64,000 bases of DNA from Epiperipatus broadwayi (taxonomy: Eukaryota > Onychophora > Udeonychophora > Euonychophora > Peripatidae). The number at the start of each line of letters is the position of its first letter. Positions within the stretch are counted from its first letter, which is position 1. This document shows, piece by piece, positions 37,390 through 48,791 of this stretch. Position numbers and translations under genes: made by a program. The stretch covers positions 841,713 through 905,712 of the forward strand of contig JAQFVV010000282.1 of the NCBI GenBank assembly GCA_028023455.1. The letters are read 5' to 3'. The notes below the pieces were generated by a model. The model was not told the DNA's origin. It worked only from the letters and a program-made list of their open reading frames with translations, and did no database searches.

Positions 37390-38780
37390 TTTGTATTTAT
37401 ATGTTTTATAATTTGTTAAAGAATCATGTTTTTGTTTTTTTTTTATTAATATAATGTTCATTTTATTTCATAAAAATAAATGAATATATTAATACATATT
37501 TGTTACATTTTATATGTGTAATTTTCTAATTCGAGTATCTATAAAAATTATTTAAGATTAATAACGAATAGTATTCTATTCTTTAATAATTTTTATAGAT
37601 ATTTTTCTTCAAAATTCTTAATAAAATTTAATTACCAATAGTGTGCTGTAGTTCAATTTGATGCCTAATCAATTGTACAGAATTCAGTTTTGTTAATTTT
37701 TCTATGCTGCTGACCAAGTAGGGGTTAATTAAACACCTTTGAGGTAGATGTTTTGCAGGTCGCAGTAATAGTTTGTAACAAATCAATTACCAATATAATG
37801 TTCTTGTTCTATTTTACATATAATAATGCAGCTTAAACAAAATGTATTTTTGATGTATCCATATGTATGATTATATACATTAAGACAATGTTTTTAAGTA
37901 ATCAGAATAGCGAATAGTCTGCCACAACTCTATCTTTACTTTACATAATCGCAATTCCCACACTGTTCTCTTGCAAAGGATGTTCTGCTCAAATTCACTG
38001 AATACTGCTCTGTACTCACTCTGTTTCTACAGTTCACCAATGTTCAATTCCCTCGATGTTCATTCAGGCTGGCTGCTACAAAAATGGTTCACAATGGGCA
38101 TACTTTAGCCCCAATCCAGTTTAGCTGTACACGAACTCTTCATAGTAAGCACTGCGACTGACCTTAAGCTCCTTACAGCTTCCGTCTCTGCAACAGTCTA
38201 CCAGTAACTCCACTTGAAAACTGCTGGAAACTCAACTCTTTATTCAGCTGCTATCCAGATGGTTTCCTCAGGCTGTGGTCTCCTTCAGCTATACCCGTGA
38301 ACTACATTTCCACTGGGTGCTGGTCTTTAATCGAAAGCACTGATGCGAGATGTCTCCTACTGGAATTGAACAGGAACGTCTACACACAAATACTGCCTCT
38401 AATACTCTCTATACTACTCTACATAGTTGTTATACAGTCTTTCTATAGCTTTCTGATAACTGCAGCAATTAATACACTGTCCAATAAGGTAACATCACTT
38501 ATCTTGAAATATTTGCCATCAGCAAATATTTCTTGGAATTAATATTCGCCATTACGTTAATTAAATTCCTCCATTATCAGTGCGCAATCTAAAAACAACC
38601 TCTCGAATACATTCTAGTTTTTCTGAAGTGCCAAACATGTCTGCCATTTTTACAAAATACTACAATTTTTTATTTAAAAAGTTTATTAAATGAGCTTAGC
38701 GAATTTAAGTAATATCTGAATTTCTATGCAGACCATTAAAATTATGTTAGGGATCATTAGTGATTCACGGATCATCGGTT
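37390..38780. other. Interior of hAT element with a GC-richer island
   Basis: From about 37910 to 38540 base composition is visibly richer in G+C than around it. No coding family is recognised; it may be an LTR-like or other insertion. No transposase N-terminal part was found. Confidence 0.4.
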
Positions 38781-38799
38781 GCCAACCGCTGTTCTGGAG

Positions 38800-40430
38800 C
38801 CACTAAAACATAATACTACAAATTATTGTGTTAGGAAAACAGACTTAAGATTGCAGGACAAAACATTATTTTTGTCCCTCATCAAAAAGAAAACAGTGAA
38901 GTAGAAGATAATTCCCTATAAATTAATTAATTAGTAATTAGTGGTTAAGTACTCATTTAGTTACCAATAATTGGATGGCTAACTAAAGCTGGATATAAAT
39001 TAATGATTTTTATTAATCATCCTTTAGACTATCATTTAATGGATAATATTTTTGCGGTGTAATTTTCACTTCATTACTTTCATCCAAAGTAGGGATTGGT
39101 CTCTATCAGCTTTTTAACACTTTGGGAAGAGGTGTAATTATAAGCATATGACCAAAAATATGCACACTTTGGGGATTGTACATCTTTTTCACAAGTTTTT
39201 GATCACATGTTTAAAAAGCAGATAGAAACCAGTCCCTACCTTGCATAAAAGAGGTGTAGTGAAAATTGCACTACAGAAATATTAGTCATTAAAGTTTGGC
39301 CAGGATTAGGCAAATTAAAAAAAAAATTGTAAACTTGCCTGGAGGTTTATGATGATGGTATATTAGATTATAAACTTGTTTATATGCCTTCAGTGACTTT
39401 GGAAAAACTTCCAGATTCCCGAGGTTTTAAACCCAGATCATTGACACACTAGATAAATAAAGTAACCACTAGATTCTGAGATTTATGGCTGTATGTGTAG
39501 ATATATATTTGAAATTTTAAAACAGTTCATACAATTTTTGAAATAGTAATCTTTTGCCACAGTTTTATTTACAATGGGTGAAAGTTGTTGTTGTTTTTTT
39601 CAGAAGTAGATAAAATGTTTTATTCTTCATTTAGTTTTTTTTTTAAATACACTCACACTTACAGAGTAAGGTTTCCATGTAATCTCATCTAAACCTCGTG
39701 TCTTTTGTGCAATTTATAAAACTAGTTCACTGCTTGTATCATTTAACTCCGCGCTTAACCTAAAGTTAATGAGGTCTTTATTAGAATGCGCAGGCAGATA
39801 GGCATCACTACCTAAATGGATTTTCTACTGTTTTTTTCACATGAGCATATGTAAGTGTGGGATAGAAGTAAGCAAAAGCTGCTCAGGTGTTAATGAATTT
39901 AATCAGCATTCAAGCAAGATTATGGAGAATTTTTTAAATTTTTTTAAAAGCATCAATTTTACACCTCCTGTTATCAGTAACGCAGATTAAAAGCAGATTG
40001 CAGAAAACTGTGACCACATACACACACACACACAAAAGATATTTTAATTTTGGCCAGAAGGGCTTACAGATTTTAATACCTCAGCTTTGATAGCCAAATA
40101 TGATTAACTTCACTGTACATTATAGGATTACACAAAGTCAAAAAAGTATTTTACTTCACTTTTATTTGAGTACACCTGCTATTTAATTATTCTTTGCATA
40201 TACATATTTCATTTATTATTAAAGATTATTATATTCGTCACATCATCCCTCCCTCCCTCATAATCATTTTGAATAAAAATTTAACACTATTAAATTAATA
40301 GTAATTCCATTATCTATGTATCTTATGCAAGAAAAGATATGTTTTGCTGTGTTTTTTTTTTTAATTTTGAAAATAAGGCTTCAGTGTATTTCTATATGTT
40401 TACGTAATAATTTATTTAATATTTAACATA
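38800..40430. other. AT-rich stretch with an inverted family 3 repeat
   Basis: At 39000-39300 the blocks 'aatatttttgcggtgtaatt' and 'gtagggattggtctctatc' return inverted as 'gatagaaaccagtccctac' and 'gtagtgaaaattgcactac', making a loose foldback related to 22440-22700. The rest holds nothing recognised. Confidence 0.5.
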
Positions 40431-40439
40431 CAGGCTATA

Positions 40440-40660
40440 TATACATATACCTGTACAAACAATGCAATATATAGGGTATTTTGAGCTGACTTTCACACGA
40501 CCCTCAACTCTCCACACTATCTCATACCACAGATACACTTGACCACATGTATGTCTAAAAGATAAATAATCACCATTATGCGTATTTCGCGCTAAGCCAG
40601 CACTCGTCAGTTGGTCCAGATTATCGTCTCTACACATATATACAATAAGTGCTCAGATTT
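40440..40660 (-). mobile_element. Family 2 element, solo arm
   Basis: A single arm from 'acaggctatata' through 'actttcacacgaccc' to the ribozyme core and 'tgctcagatttatactaagat'. No opposite arm is adjacent. Confidence 0.7.
40572..40615 (-). ncRNA. Hammerhead-like ribozyme motif, best family 2 copy
   Basis: Stem I ACCAA with AUGGU, CUGACGA core, stem II GUGCU/AGCGC (five pairs, one G.U) with loop GGCUU, GAAA, then AU-ACGC-AU for stem III and A as the residue before cleavage. The G10.1-C11.1 type closing pair is present here, unlike in most sister copies. Confidence 0.65.
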
Positions 40661-41001
40661 ATACTAAGATACTCCTAACTATGAACCTTATATTCTAGCA
40701 ATAAGTAAATTTTGATTACTATCATTAGCAACACCACCGTTAGTAAAAAAAAAGAATCAAAAGAAAATACATTTAGGTTGCTTATGTCTAGCTGCATGAA
40801 TATTTTAAATAAAGATTTCATTAACTCTAGGTTACATATGCAATTAAATAATATAAGCAATAAACTAGTTTTAATTTAGTGAAAGCTATTGAAAGCCTCC
40901 AGCGAGCTATATGTAAACTAATACAACTCCATCAATAAATGAAAATGTAGAGAGTGGACCATCTGTACTCTAGCTTGGATAAGTATATAAGCATTCGAGT
41001 G

Positions 41002-41806
41002 CTGTGGTATTAGAGCTGCGACATGAAGAATTATAATCGTTTAATCATTAAATTAATTAGGTTATTAAATCAAAAACATATTTTAAAATCTACATTTAAA
41101 AAAAAAACAATTTAACAAAAAAAAATACGAAAAGTAGTAATGTGAAGAATAGTTAAAATGCGTGTTTAAATCAAATTGAGTGTGTGTTTGCACGTGCATA
41201 TCCTGCATAATCAATTTTAATACATTGTACAGGCTTACACCTGCATTTATATATGTAATATATGCGGGATTCGAACTCAGACTTTCACACGACCTACAAC
41301 TCTCAGTGCCATCTTATATTGCTAACTCACCTGATCACACACATGTTGATGAGATAAATAATCACCAATATACGTATTTCGTGCTAAACTAGCACTCATT
41401 AAAGTATGAAGATTGGTTATCTTAATATAAAGCTGAGTACTAATTGTATATATGTGTGGAGATGGTAATCTGAACCAACTGATGAGTGCTGGTTTAGCAC
41501 GGAATACATATATTGGTGATTATTTCTCTTTTCAACATGTGTGTGATCAGTTGAGTCAGCAATATAAGATGGCATTGAGAGTTGTAAGTCATGTGAAAGT
41601 CTGAGTTCGAACCCCGCATATATTACATATATAAATGCAGGTTTAAGCCTGTACAATGTATTAATTAATGCTTTTCGGGTTTTTTTTTTGTTAAATTGTT
41701 TTTTTTTAATGTAGATTTTAAAATATGTTTTTGATTTAATAACCTAATTAATTTAATGATTAAACGATTATAATTCTTCATGTCGCAGCTCTAATACCAC
41801 AGTACC
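41002..41806. mobile_element. 0.8-kb palindrome: hAT-like termini around a family 2 inverted pair
   Basis: Outer arms begin CTGTGGTATTAGAGCTGCGA and its complement and match for over 80 bases; 'TAGAGCTGC' followed by 'AATCGTTTAATC' resembles termini of known non-autonomous hAT elements. The inner arms (41228-41660) are a family 2 pair. The left arm has about 85 extra bases near 41120-41205. A 9-bp direct repeat CATTCGAGT flanks it at 40992-41000 and 41807-41815. Confidence 0.75.
41474..41517 (+). ncRNA. Hammerhead-like ribozyme motif, GAAA box mutated
   Basis: Stem I ACCAA/UUGGU, CUGAUGA and stem II GUGCU/AGCAC are ideal, but the box reads GGAA, so activity is not expected. The opposite arm keeps GAAA but has lost the CUG at the inversion junction. 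Confidence 0.55.
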
Positions 41807-41815
41807 CATTCGAGT

Positions 41816-42690
41816 TATTGATGTCTTACAATGCAAAATATGAATTATACATATATTAACATAATTTCAGGACAACATTAAGCTACTCTGAAAACACTAT
41901 AGTTAATCAAAGGAAAAGGCTTAGCCTTATATTTATCAACCTCTGAATATTAAATTAATCTCCATTTTAATAGATATAAATATAATTTATGATAACTCAA
42001 ATATAGATTAATAAACTAGTTGTATAATTGCAGCAAAAGACATGGAGTTTAACTGAGATTATCTGAAAACACACTAAGATATAATATAAAACACAAAAAC
42101 CTGATTAATCACTGTAAAGAGTTGAGTGATCCTTAATCATATACATATGTGAACCCCCAAGGAGCTATTCTGTCTTTACTAAGGATGCACCTCTGGGCCT
42201 TAAACACAAGACATAGCTTAATATAGATCACAGAGAGCTGGCTTATCACTATAAAGAATTGGCTGATCCTTAATCATATATACATGAAGACTTGGGAAGC
42301 TATTCTTTTCTTACTAAGAAACGACCTCAACAACTTAAACACATGGCTAGTTTAGCACAGATATCTCTTATTGTTGCTTAACCAAATTTATACATACTAT
42401 ACGTACCAATGTTATTATAATGTATTTGAAAATATGTAAATAAAGTTCAAATTTTTCTAAAGAAAATTAACATTTCAACCACATGATAAAAATATTCAAC
42501 ATAAAAATGGCATCCTTATAAACATTCAGATAAATATTTTTATGGCCCTACTTTTTTATTTAAAAATTGAACCTATAATACACAATGTCTCCTGAAAGTT
42601 TGATTTGCATAAAGATTAATGAATTATCTTGTAATTAAATCCCCCCCCCCAATATTCTTTTTGAAAATGCCAACTAAGATATACCTCATA
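41816..42690. other. AT-rich stretch, nothing recognised
   Basis: A local near-repeat ('ttaatcatata' with 'aagctattct' near 42130 and 42270, spacing about 130) is the only structure seen. Confidence 0.5.
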
Positions 42691-43114
42691 TAATATTACT
42701 ATCAATACATGGGTAGCAAGTAAGATTGCAAATAAGAGTGGGAAGAGATTAACTGATAGCAATGATATATTAAAAAGATGGGAATATCTTCAGTATCTGT
42801 TTAGTAGAGGAAATAATTTAATTATGAACTTGAAAATGATGATGTTGAAATAGATGATAAAGGTATGGACAAATTGCCGGATGAAGTAAGAAAGACAATC
42901 GCATAAATGAAGAATGGTAAGGCTGTTTGATTTGATGCAATACCTATAAAATTTTTGAGAGAAATGGAAGAATTTACTATGAAAGAAATAGTTGGACTTT
43001 GTAATTTGATTTATAATACTTGAGTTTAGCCTGAAGATTTTTTTAAGAACTATAATGATTCCAATTGTTAAATAGAAGAAAGCTGCTAAATGTGAAGAGT
43101 ATAGAACAATAAGT

Positions 43115-43339
43115 TTGTTAGCTTATTCTTCTAAAGTTTTATTGAGGATTTTAACTCAAAGGATTAATGGGAAGGTAGATTATTTTATTGGGGAAGAACA
43201 GTTTGGTTTTCGGGAAGGGAAAAGCACAAGAGATGCTATTGGTATTGTTAGGACAATTGCGGAAAGATATATTGAAAAAAATAAAGGAATTGGTATATGT
43301 TTCGTGGATTTAGAAAAGGCATTTGATAGAGTAGTCTGA
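43115..43339 (+). pseudogene. LINE reverse transcriptase fragment
   Basis: The 74-codon open piece spans palm motifs 1 to A (SKVLLRILTQRI, EQFGFREGKSTRDAIG, CFVDLEKAFDRVV). A stop follows where a Trp codon is expected after DRVV. Confidence 0.8.
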
Positions 43340-43815
43340 AATAAACTTATGACCATCTTAAGAGATAAATAAGTATTTTTGGAAAGAAAGAAGATTGATT
43401 TGGAATTTGTATAATGAGCAAAGGATAACAATTGAATTTGGGAATAATGTGAATGTTGAAGTGAATATAGAAAGTGGAGTTAGGCAAGAATGTAGTATGT
43501 CACCTGATCTGTTTAATATTTATTTGGAAGTCATGCTAAATAATTATTTGGTCTGTGAGTGAACAAATGTTGGAGGGAGAGTAATAAAATGTATAATATT
43601 TGTAGATGATATGGCTCTTGTCCCTGAGGAGGAAGAGGGTCTTCAGAATATGTTGAATAAATTGGAAGAAGGATGTATGGCATAAGGAATGAAGATTAAT
43701 ATTGAAAATACTAACTGTTTATGGATAGAGAGAAATGCAAAAAGACTGCAAATTAGAATCCATGGTAACATGGTTCAACAGGTGAAGGGATTTAAATATT
43801 TGGATAATTGGTTGA

Positions 43816-44235
43816 GTGAAGATGGAAGAAGTGAAGATGAAGTTAAAAAAAAGAATTGCATTGGTAAAAGATACATTTGTGAAGAGAAAGAAGATGCGGA
43901 CCTTTGGAAAGAAAATTAGGAAGAGATTAATTAAATGTTATGTGTGTAGTATATTAATGTATGGTTGTGAGACATGGACATTGAGTAATAGAATTAAGAC
44001 ACAATTGGAAGCTTTTGAGATGTGGATATGGAGAAAAATGGAAAAAATCAGTTGGATGAGTAAAATTACAAATGAAGAAGTTTTGAAAATAGTAAATGAG
44101 GAAAGAAGATTGGTTGAAAATATCAGAGAGAGAAAGAGAAACTGGATTGAACATATATTAAGAAGAAATTATAGTTTAATGAAAGATGTTTTGGAGGGAA
44201 TAGTGTGTGGAAATAAAAAGGATGGAAGAGATTGA
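43816..44235 (+). pseudogene. LINE C-terminal domain fragment
   Basis: The 139-codon frame begins in the thumb (KLKKRIALVKDTFVKRKK) and includes YGCETWTLSNR, FEMWIWRKMEKISWM, TNEEVLKIV and NWIEHILRR, the usual C-terminal order of this LINE group. Confidence 0.8.
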
Positions 44236-44366
44236 CATTATTGGATGATATAAGAGATAGGAAGACTTATGTGGAATTGAAGAAATGAGCAAGGAAGAGA
44301 ATGGAATGGAAGAATGAATGAACTGATGTTGTGACTACTCTCTGAATCTGTCTATTGGATAGAATA

Positions 44367-44397
<31 letters not shown>

Positions 44398-44399
<2 letters not shown>

Positions 44400-44590
44400 A
44401 CTTTTTACAATACTTTTTTACAATCCATTATTGATGGTTTCTATTGCCCCAGCAATCTTTTTCAGAACTTCTACTCATATTTTCAAATCTTAATAGTTAA
44501 GATTTGGAAATATAACAAGTTCTGAAGAAGATTGCTAGGGCAATCGAAACCGTCAATAGTGGTGTGTAAAAAAGCATTGTAAAAAGTAAT
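44398..44590. mobile_element. 193-bp inverted-arm element abutting the LINE tail (third family)
   Basis: Ends TTACTTTTTACAATAC and its complement. The arms pair through 'gcaatctt' and 'ttcagaactt' on the left and their complements on the right. Each arm carries a hammerhead-like CUGA..A - stem II - GAAAC signature facing outward. It begins exactly where the TGAT tail of the LINE ends. Confidence 0.65.
44517..44557 (+). ncRNA. Hammerhead-like motif, third family (tentative)
   Basis: CUGAAGA, an extra A, stem II GAUUGC/GCAAUC with loop UAGG, GAAA, then CCGUC. Stem I is only about three pairs and stem III about one, so folding is doubtful. The mirror arm near 44431-44466 (minus) is more degenerate. 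Confidence 0.35.
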
Positions 44591-44780
44591 AAAGAATATA
44601 AATGATATTAATATTATATGGATTTGGCAATGCAATAAGAAAGATAAAGTTATAAGATATAACTCAAATAGTTCTTCCTTTTTTATTTAAAATACATTAT
44701 GTTGTGAGTTGAGGTGAAATTAAACAATTGTTTCTTTCAGTGTGGTTTTTGAGAGCACAACTAAATATACTTTTTGTCAA

Positions 44781-44872
44781 GTGTTGGTGGCTTAGCGGTT
44801 AGCATAGCTGCCTTCCAAGTAGCTGGTCCGGGTTCGCTTCCCGGTCAATGCTTTGATGTATAAAAAAAAAAA
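44781..44872 (+). repeat. tRNA-Gly(TCC)-derived SINE
   Basis: Bases 44781-44852 fold as a tRNA: acceptor GTGTTGG/TCAATGC (three wobble pairs), box A TGGCTTAGCGG, anticodon stem GCTGC/GTAGC around CTTCCAA (anticodon TCC, Gly), T arm CCGGG/CCCGG with box B GGTTCGCTTCC. An A-run (44862-44872) follows, with no T-run terminator directly after. The shared upstream 'tgtcaagtg' and A-tail in the copy at 48.79 kb mark a retroposed family rather than a working tRNA gene. Confidence 0.7.
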
Positions 44873-45294
44873 TTAAATATCCTTTGCAGTCAGTGTGTAG
44901 ATTATGATTACATTATTTCTTCCACTTTTAATAAAATTTATTGCTTCCTTTTAGATCATTTAAAATTTCTAAATTTAATGTTCAATCCTGTGTTATTTAG
45001 TCAGTGGTAGAATGAAGTACTCAAAATTAAAGAATCTTGGATTCACAACTGAGAAAAATAAATCAGTTTGATCATTTGAATAGAACCATCAATCTCAACC
45101 TACGAGTTTAAGACTTTGGTTCATAAATATTAGATAAACTTTGGAGCGAATGAAGCTTATGATTAGTTAGAGAGTTATAATAAATTTACACCTTCTTGTA
45201 TGTTTACTCGACTAAATGTTTGTCTTGTGAATCTAAGTCCACTTTTATTTTTCAATTTGTATTTGATCATTCTTCTTTATTTCGGCATTATTAG

Positions 45295-45379
<85 letters not shown>

Positions 45380-48084
45380 CATCAATACCTTTCCTTCTTC
45401 CATTCAACAAAATTATATATAATCAAATTTTACTTTTTTAACTACATTTTAATTATAATAAAATAAAAATCAGCTTTTTAAAAAAAATAAATAGCCTACT
45501 TTGAGTCAAAGGGAATGCATTGTTCATCAGGCTTGTTGAGTACTAGATGTTACGTTTGAACAATTGTCCATATATATTTTACCTTCTAGCTAAGATATCT
45601 AAGCATCCAGTTATTGATCAATGAGATTAACAAAGATTAAGACTAAAAAATTTGGCCTTCTTGAATTTATGCATATTGTGAATTCCATAAAAATAATTTT
45701 TGGATATTCAATTTTTATCAAAAATATTCTTTAAGAGAAAACATTAACTGATTAAATTATAAAAACATGAAAAGCTTTAACAACTTATTTAACTGCATTT
45801 CTTCACGGTATTTTATTCTTAACATATCTTGCCAATAAAAGTATTTCTTTAGTGTTTTGAAATAATCTTCCCCATGATAGATATGTTCATCATAAATACA
45901 TTTTTAGAAAATCTGCTACTATTTATTTGTTTACATGTTCAAACTAATAGTGATATCATTTTATAATAATAGATTTAAAAACATTTTGAATAATCTTTAA
46001 TCACTATTATATTTTAAAATTTTATGGGAGTACTTGAGAATTCCTCCCTTACTATCTTGGGTGCCAACTAAATTCAATATTTTATTATTTAGTGCAAGTA
46101 CATCCTCATTATGATAGGCTAATATAATTCTGTCCGATGAATCGGAATTTGATGAAATGAAGTTTAAAAGAACATTTATCTAGAAATAACATCAATTTAA
46201 ATACAGAATTACAATATTCTTAATTTTAATAGACAATTATAATTTTAAAAAAAAACATATGTTACGTTTTAACATCACTTTCATCCTTATCTTTTGCAAA
46301 AGACAAAAAAGAAAAAGAAAACACTGAAAGATTTAAACAATTGTATATAAAGAGTATAAAAGGACATTTATTTCATTTAAAATTGAAAAAAAAATTGAAA
46401 GATTCAAATACCTTAATCTTTTCTCAATTTTCAATCGCAGTAATAAAGACTAGAAGAATACTTATGTAACACAATAAGTCTATATTTTAACAACTTAAAA
46501 TAACCCTGATTTAACACAACAGGTAAAATTATCACTTCATTTCTTAAGCTTTTCCCAACTTTCAATCTCACTAATAAAGACCGTAGAAGCACATTTATCT
46601 AACACAATAACTTACAAGACAAAATTATATTTTTTTAAAAAATACTCTATAAGTTAAATTTATATATTTTAATAACTATAAAATTACATACAAAATAAGA
46701 GTTTAAGATAATCCCAATTTAACGTGTTGCATAAAATCACTTATTGGCTTATGATTTTATATATAGAGAGAGTAGATAAATAATTATTATTACTTTGTCA
46801 GAATACTGTATTTTTATTAGAGATGCTTTGTTTCTGCAAGATTTTTAACAACAGTTTTTTTTTTTCAAGGTGATTAGATAGGAAAAAATTTAATCCCTTA
46901 TTAACAGATTTACATCTGGAATTTTTATTGAAGTGCATCATTTGCGTCTATTCCAGTAACATAAAACCATTGCTTATGATTTTATATATATATATATATA
47001 TGATAAATTTTTAAATAAAATGTTTCTAATATCTCATCAGTACAAATCTCCAAGGCTTACTTCTATAAAATAAATTAGATAATCAATAAAGCAAGTCATA
47101 TATAATGTGACATTGCTTTTATAAGCTTGTATTTACAAAAATGTAATCCAGAGAGTGTATCAATAGCTCAAACAAGGCCTTAATTGATAAGTGCGGTAAG
47201 AGAAAATATTTAAAATCTCTATCTGGAACATTCTTATCCCCAGACCAATTGTTTTTGAGCTTATGGTTTACCTCAGTGAGGAGCTAGAATATTCAGACAC
47301 TAGATCTAAAATATCAACTCAAAACCCAGCACTTATTTCATACGTAATATTTAAGTAGAAACTCTGAAGTTTTCGGACATGAAAATATCTTTTATTCCAG
47401 CTATCTAACTCAAACAGCTATATGGGACTGAACCAAATTCAGATCTACCATATATTAATAGCCTCATCTTTTAAGGTGTTAAATACAGAAAATATAACAT
47501 TGGAATCTGTGCTGAACCTTAACATATAAATCAGTCTAACTATTTAAAAAGATACAAAACATTTAAATTAACTTACATTCTCAAGTTAATAATCATTCAA
47601 AATAAAAGTTGCTACAGATTATTTTTTTTTATCATTAGCTGTTAAAGGACTTTGATGTTTTGAATATTAGCTATTACACCATTTTTTATATACAGCATGG
47701 AAAACATTATATACATATTTTAAATCAATAACAATAGCACAATCATCAATACACTATAAATCTAAAAGCAAAGATGAGGTTCTTGCTTTTGCTTTTAATT
47801 GGTTCAAAAAAAATTCATCAAAATCTATATGCATTTTGATGCCTATTCATGCTTTTATAAATATTTCCAAAAATGGTCATGAAAATTAAAGATGATGTTA
47901 GTTAGTAAACATTCAGTTTCCATGTCAAATCTCATGGATTTTTCACCATAACACTTCCTCTCATTCCATCATGTGGAAGTTGTATTTTATAAATAAGCTT
48001 TGTAGATAATCAACTAATTTCATGTATCCCCACAAATTTCTCTGAGTAATTAAATGCCTTGATCAAATTAATAAAAGCAGTAAG
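44873..48084. other. AT-rich stretch with simple repeats
   Basis: Contains an AT microsatellite at 45297-45377 and a weak tandem repeat at 46420-46700 (period about 129, 'ttcaatc.cagtaataaagac' type units). No gene is recognised. Confidence 0.5.
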
Positions 48085-48208
48085 TTACTTCTTTATTAAA
48101 ACAGGCAAAACTCACTATATGTATTGCCACACACAGCAAGCTAGAGTAATTAATGAATGTCAGAAGGCTTGTGCATAAAATCCCCATCTAGTGCCTACTC
48201 ATCTAATA

Positions 48209-48250
48209 TCCCCAGACTAGTTTCTGGCTTGTGGCCTTCATCAGTGAGTA
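48209..48250 (-). ncRNA. Hammerhead-like ribozyme motif (family 1, left arm)
   Basis: CUGAUGA, stem II GGC/GCC with loop CACAA, GAAA, CUAG, UC, and stem I UACUCA with UGGGGA (one mismatch). Canonical core; cleavage predicted after GUC. Confidence 0.7.
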
Positions 48251-48450
48251 GCCTCGGATTGGAGAGCACTGCACCTAGATCTTAGGATCTAATGCAACCC
48301 TCCAGCAGCCACCTTTTATCTCCACTTAACTGCAAAACTTAAACTTAAACTGAAAACACCTTAATGTTTTCAGTCCAAGCCCATTAGCTTATATAGTCAT
48401 ATCTGTCTGAACTCAGTTCAGTACCCATGCATTTTGGTGTCTTTGGAGGC

Positions 48451-48492
48451 TCCTCACTGATGAAGGCCACAAGCCAGAAACTAGTCTGGGGA
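48451..48492 (+). ncRNA. Hammerhead-like ribozyme motif (family 1, right arm), reference copy
   Basis: Stem I UCCUCA/UGGGGA pairs over six positions (one G.U). CUGAUGA, then A, stem II GGC/GCC with loop CACAA, A, GAAA, and CUAGUC in which C-G and A-U make a two-pair stem III closed by UA. Cleavage is predicted after GUC. The short stem III is like the minimal type I hammerheads described in Penelope-like elements and retrozymes. Confidence 0.75.
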
Positions 48493-48791
48493 TATTGGAT
48501 GAGTAGGCACTAGATGGGAATTTTATGCACAAGCCTTCTGGCATCCATTGATTACTCTAGCTTGCTGTGTGTGGCAATACATATAGTGAGTTTTGCCTGT
48601 TTTAGCAACAGTTATACATAAGCATAAGAAGTGGTGGTCTTGTGGTGTTTACTTCTTTATTCCCAATACTATTCTTATATTTTTCTGACACCAAAAAAAT
48701 AGGAAATAGTGTTTATTGATTCTCTAAAACTATAATGAATCTCTGGAAATCATCCATCTAGCACAGAAAGCAAACTATTTCACTATGTCAA

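Larger units (their letters stand above)
36188..38791 (-). mobile_element. hAT DNA transposon, 2.6 kb, with nested insertions
   Basis: Terminal inverted repeats CAGTGGTCAGCAACC (left) and CAGCGGTTGGCAACC (right, read inward) match 13 of 15 and fit the hAT pattern 'CAG.GGT...CAACC'. An exact 8-bp duplication TTCTGGAG flanks it (36180-36187, 38792-38799), the length expected for hAT. A transposase C-terminal remnant lies on the minus strand at 36400-36536. An RTE copy (36586-37168) and a family 1 element (37278-37375) sit inside. Confidence 0.9.
42700..44397 (+). mobile_element. Second LINE type, decayed, with TGAT repeat tail
   Basis: Encodes, in broken frames, a linker, the reverse transcriptase and the C-terminal domain of an endonuclease-reverse transcriptase LINE distinct from the RTE copies. 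Examples: QFGFREGKSTRDAIG (43115-43339 frame), CFVDLEKAFDRV (motif A), SGVRQECSMSPDLFNIYLE (motif B), FVDDMALV near 43600 (motif C). The C-terminal frame 43816-44235 has YGCETWTLSNR, WRKMEKISWM and NWIEHILRR. Ends in seven TGAT units (44370-44398). An RTE-related clade is likely but not certain. Confidence 0.85.
48098..48648 (+). mobile_element. Family 1 inverted-arm element, best full copy
   Basis: Left arm from AAAACAGGCAAAACTCACTA and right arm ending in its complement pair over about 150 bases. A core of about 200 bases lies between ('agatcttaggatct', 'accttttatctccacttaac', 'gaactcagttcag'). The tail 'gcataagaagtggtggtc' follows the right arm. Exact 13-bp direct repeats TTACTTCTTTATT flank it at 48085-48097 and 48649-48661. 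Both arms keep a canonical hammerhead-like core. No protein is encoded. Confidence 0.9.

Noticed and set aside
44781-44852. Functional tRNA-Gly gene
   Set aside because: The 5' flank and A-tail are shared with a second, decayed copy, and no T-run terminator directly follows, so a SINE is the better call.
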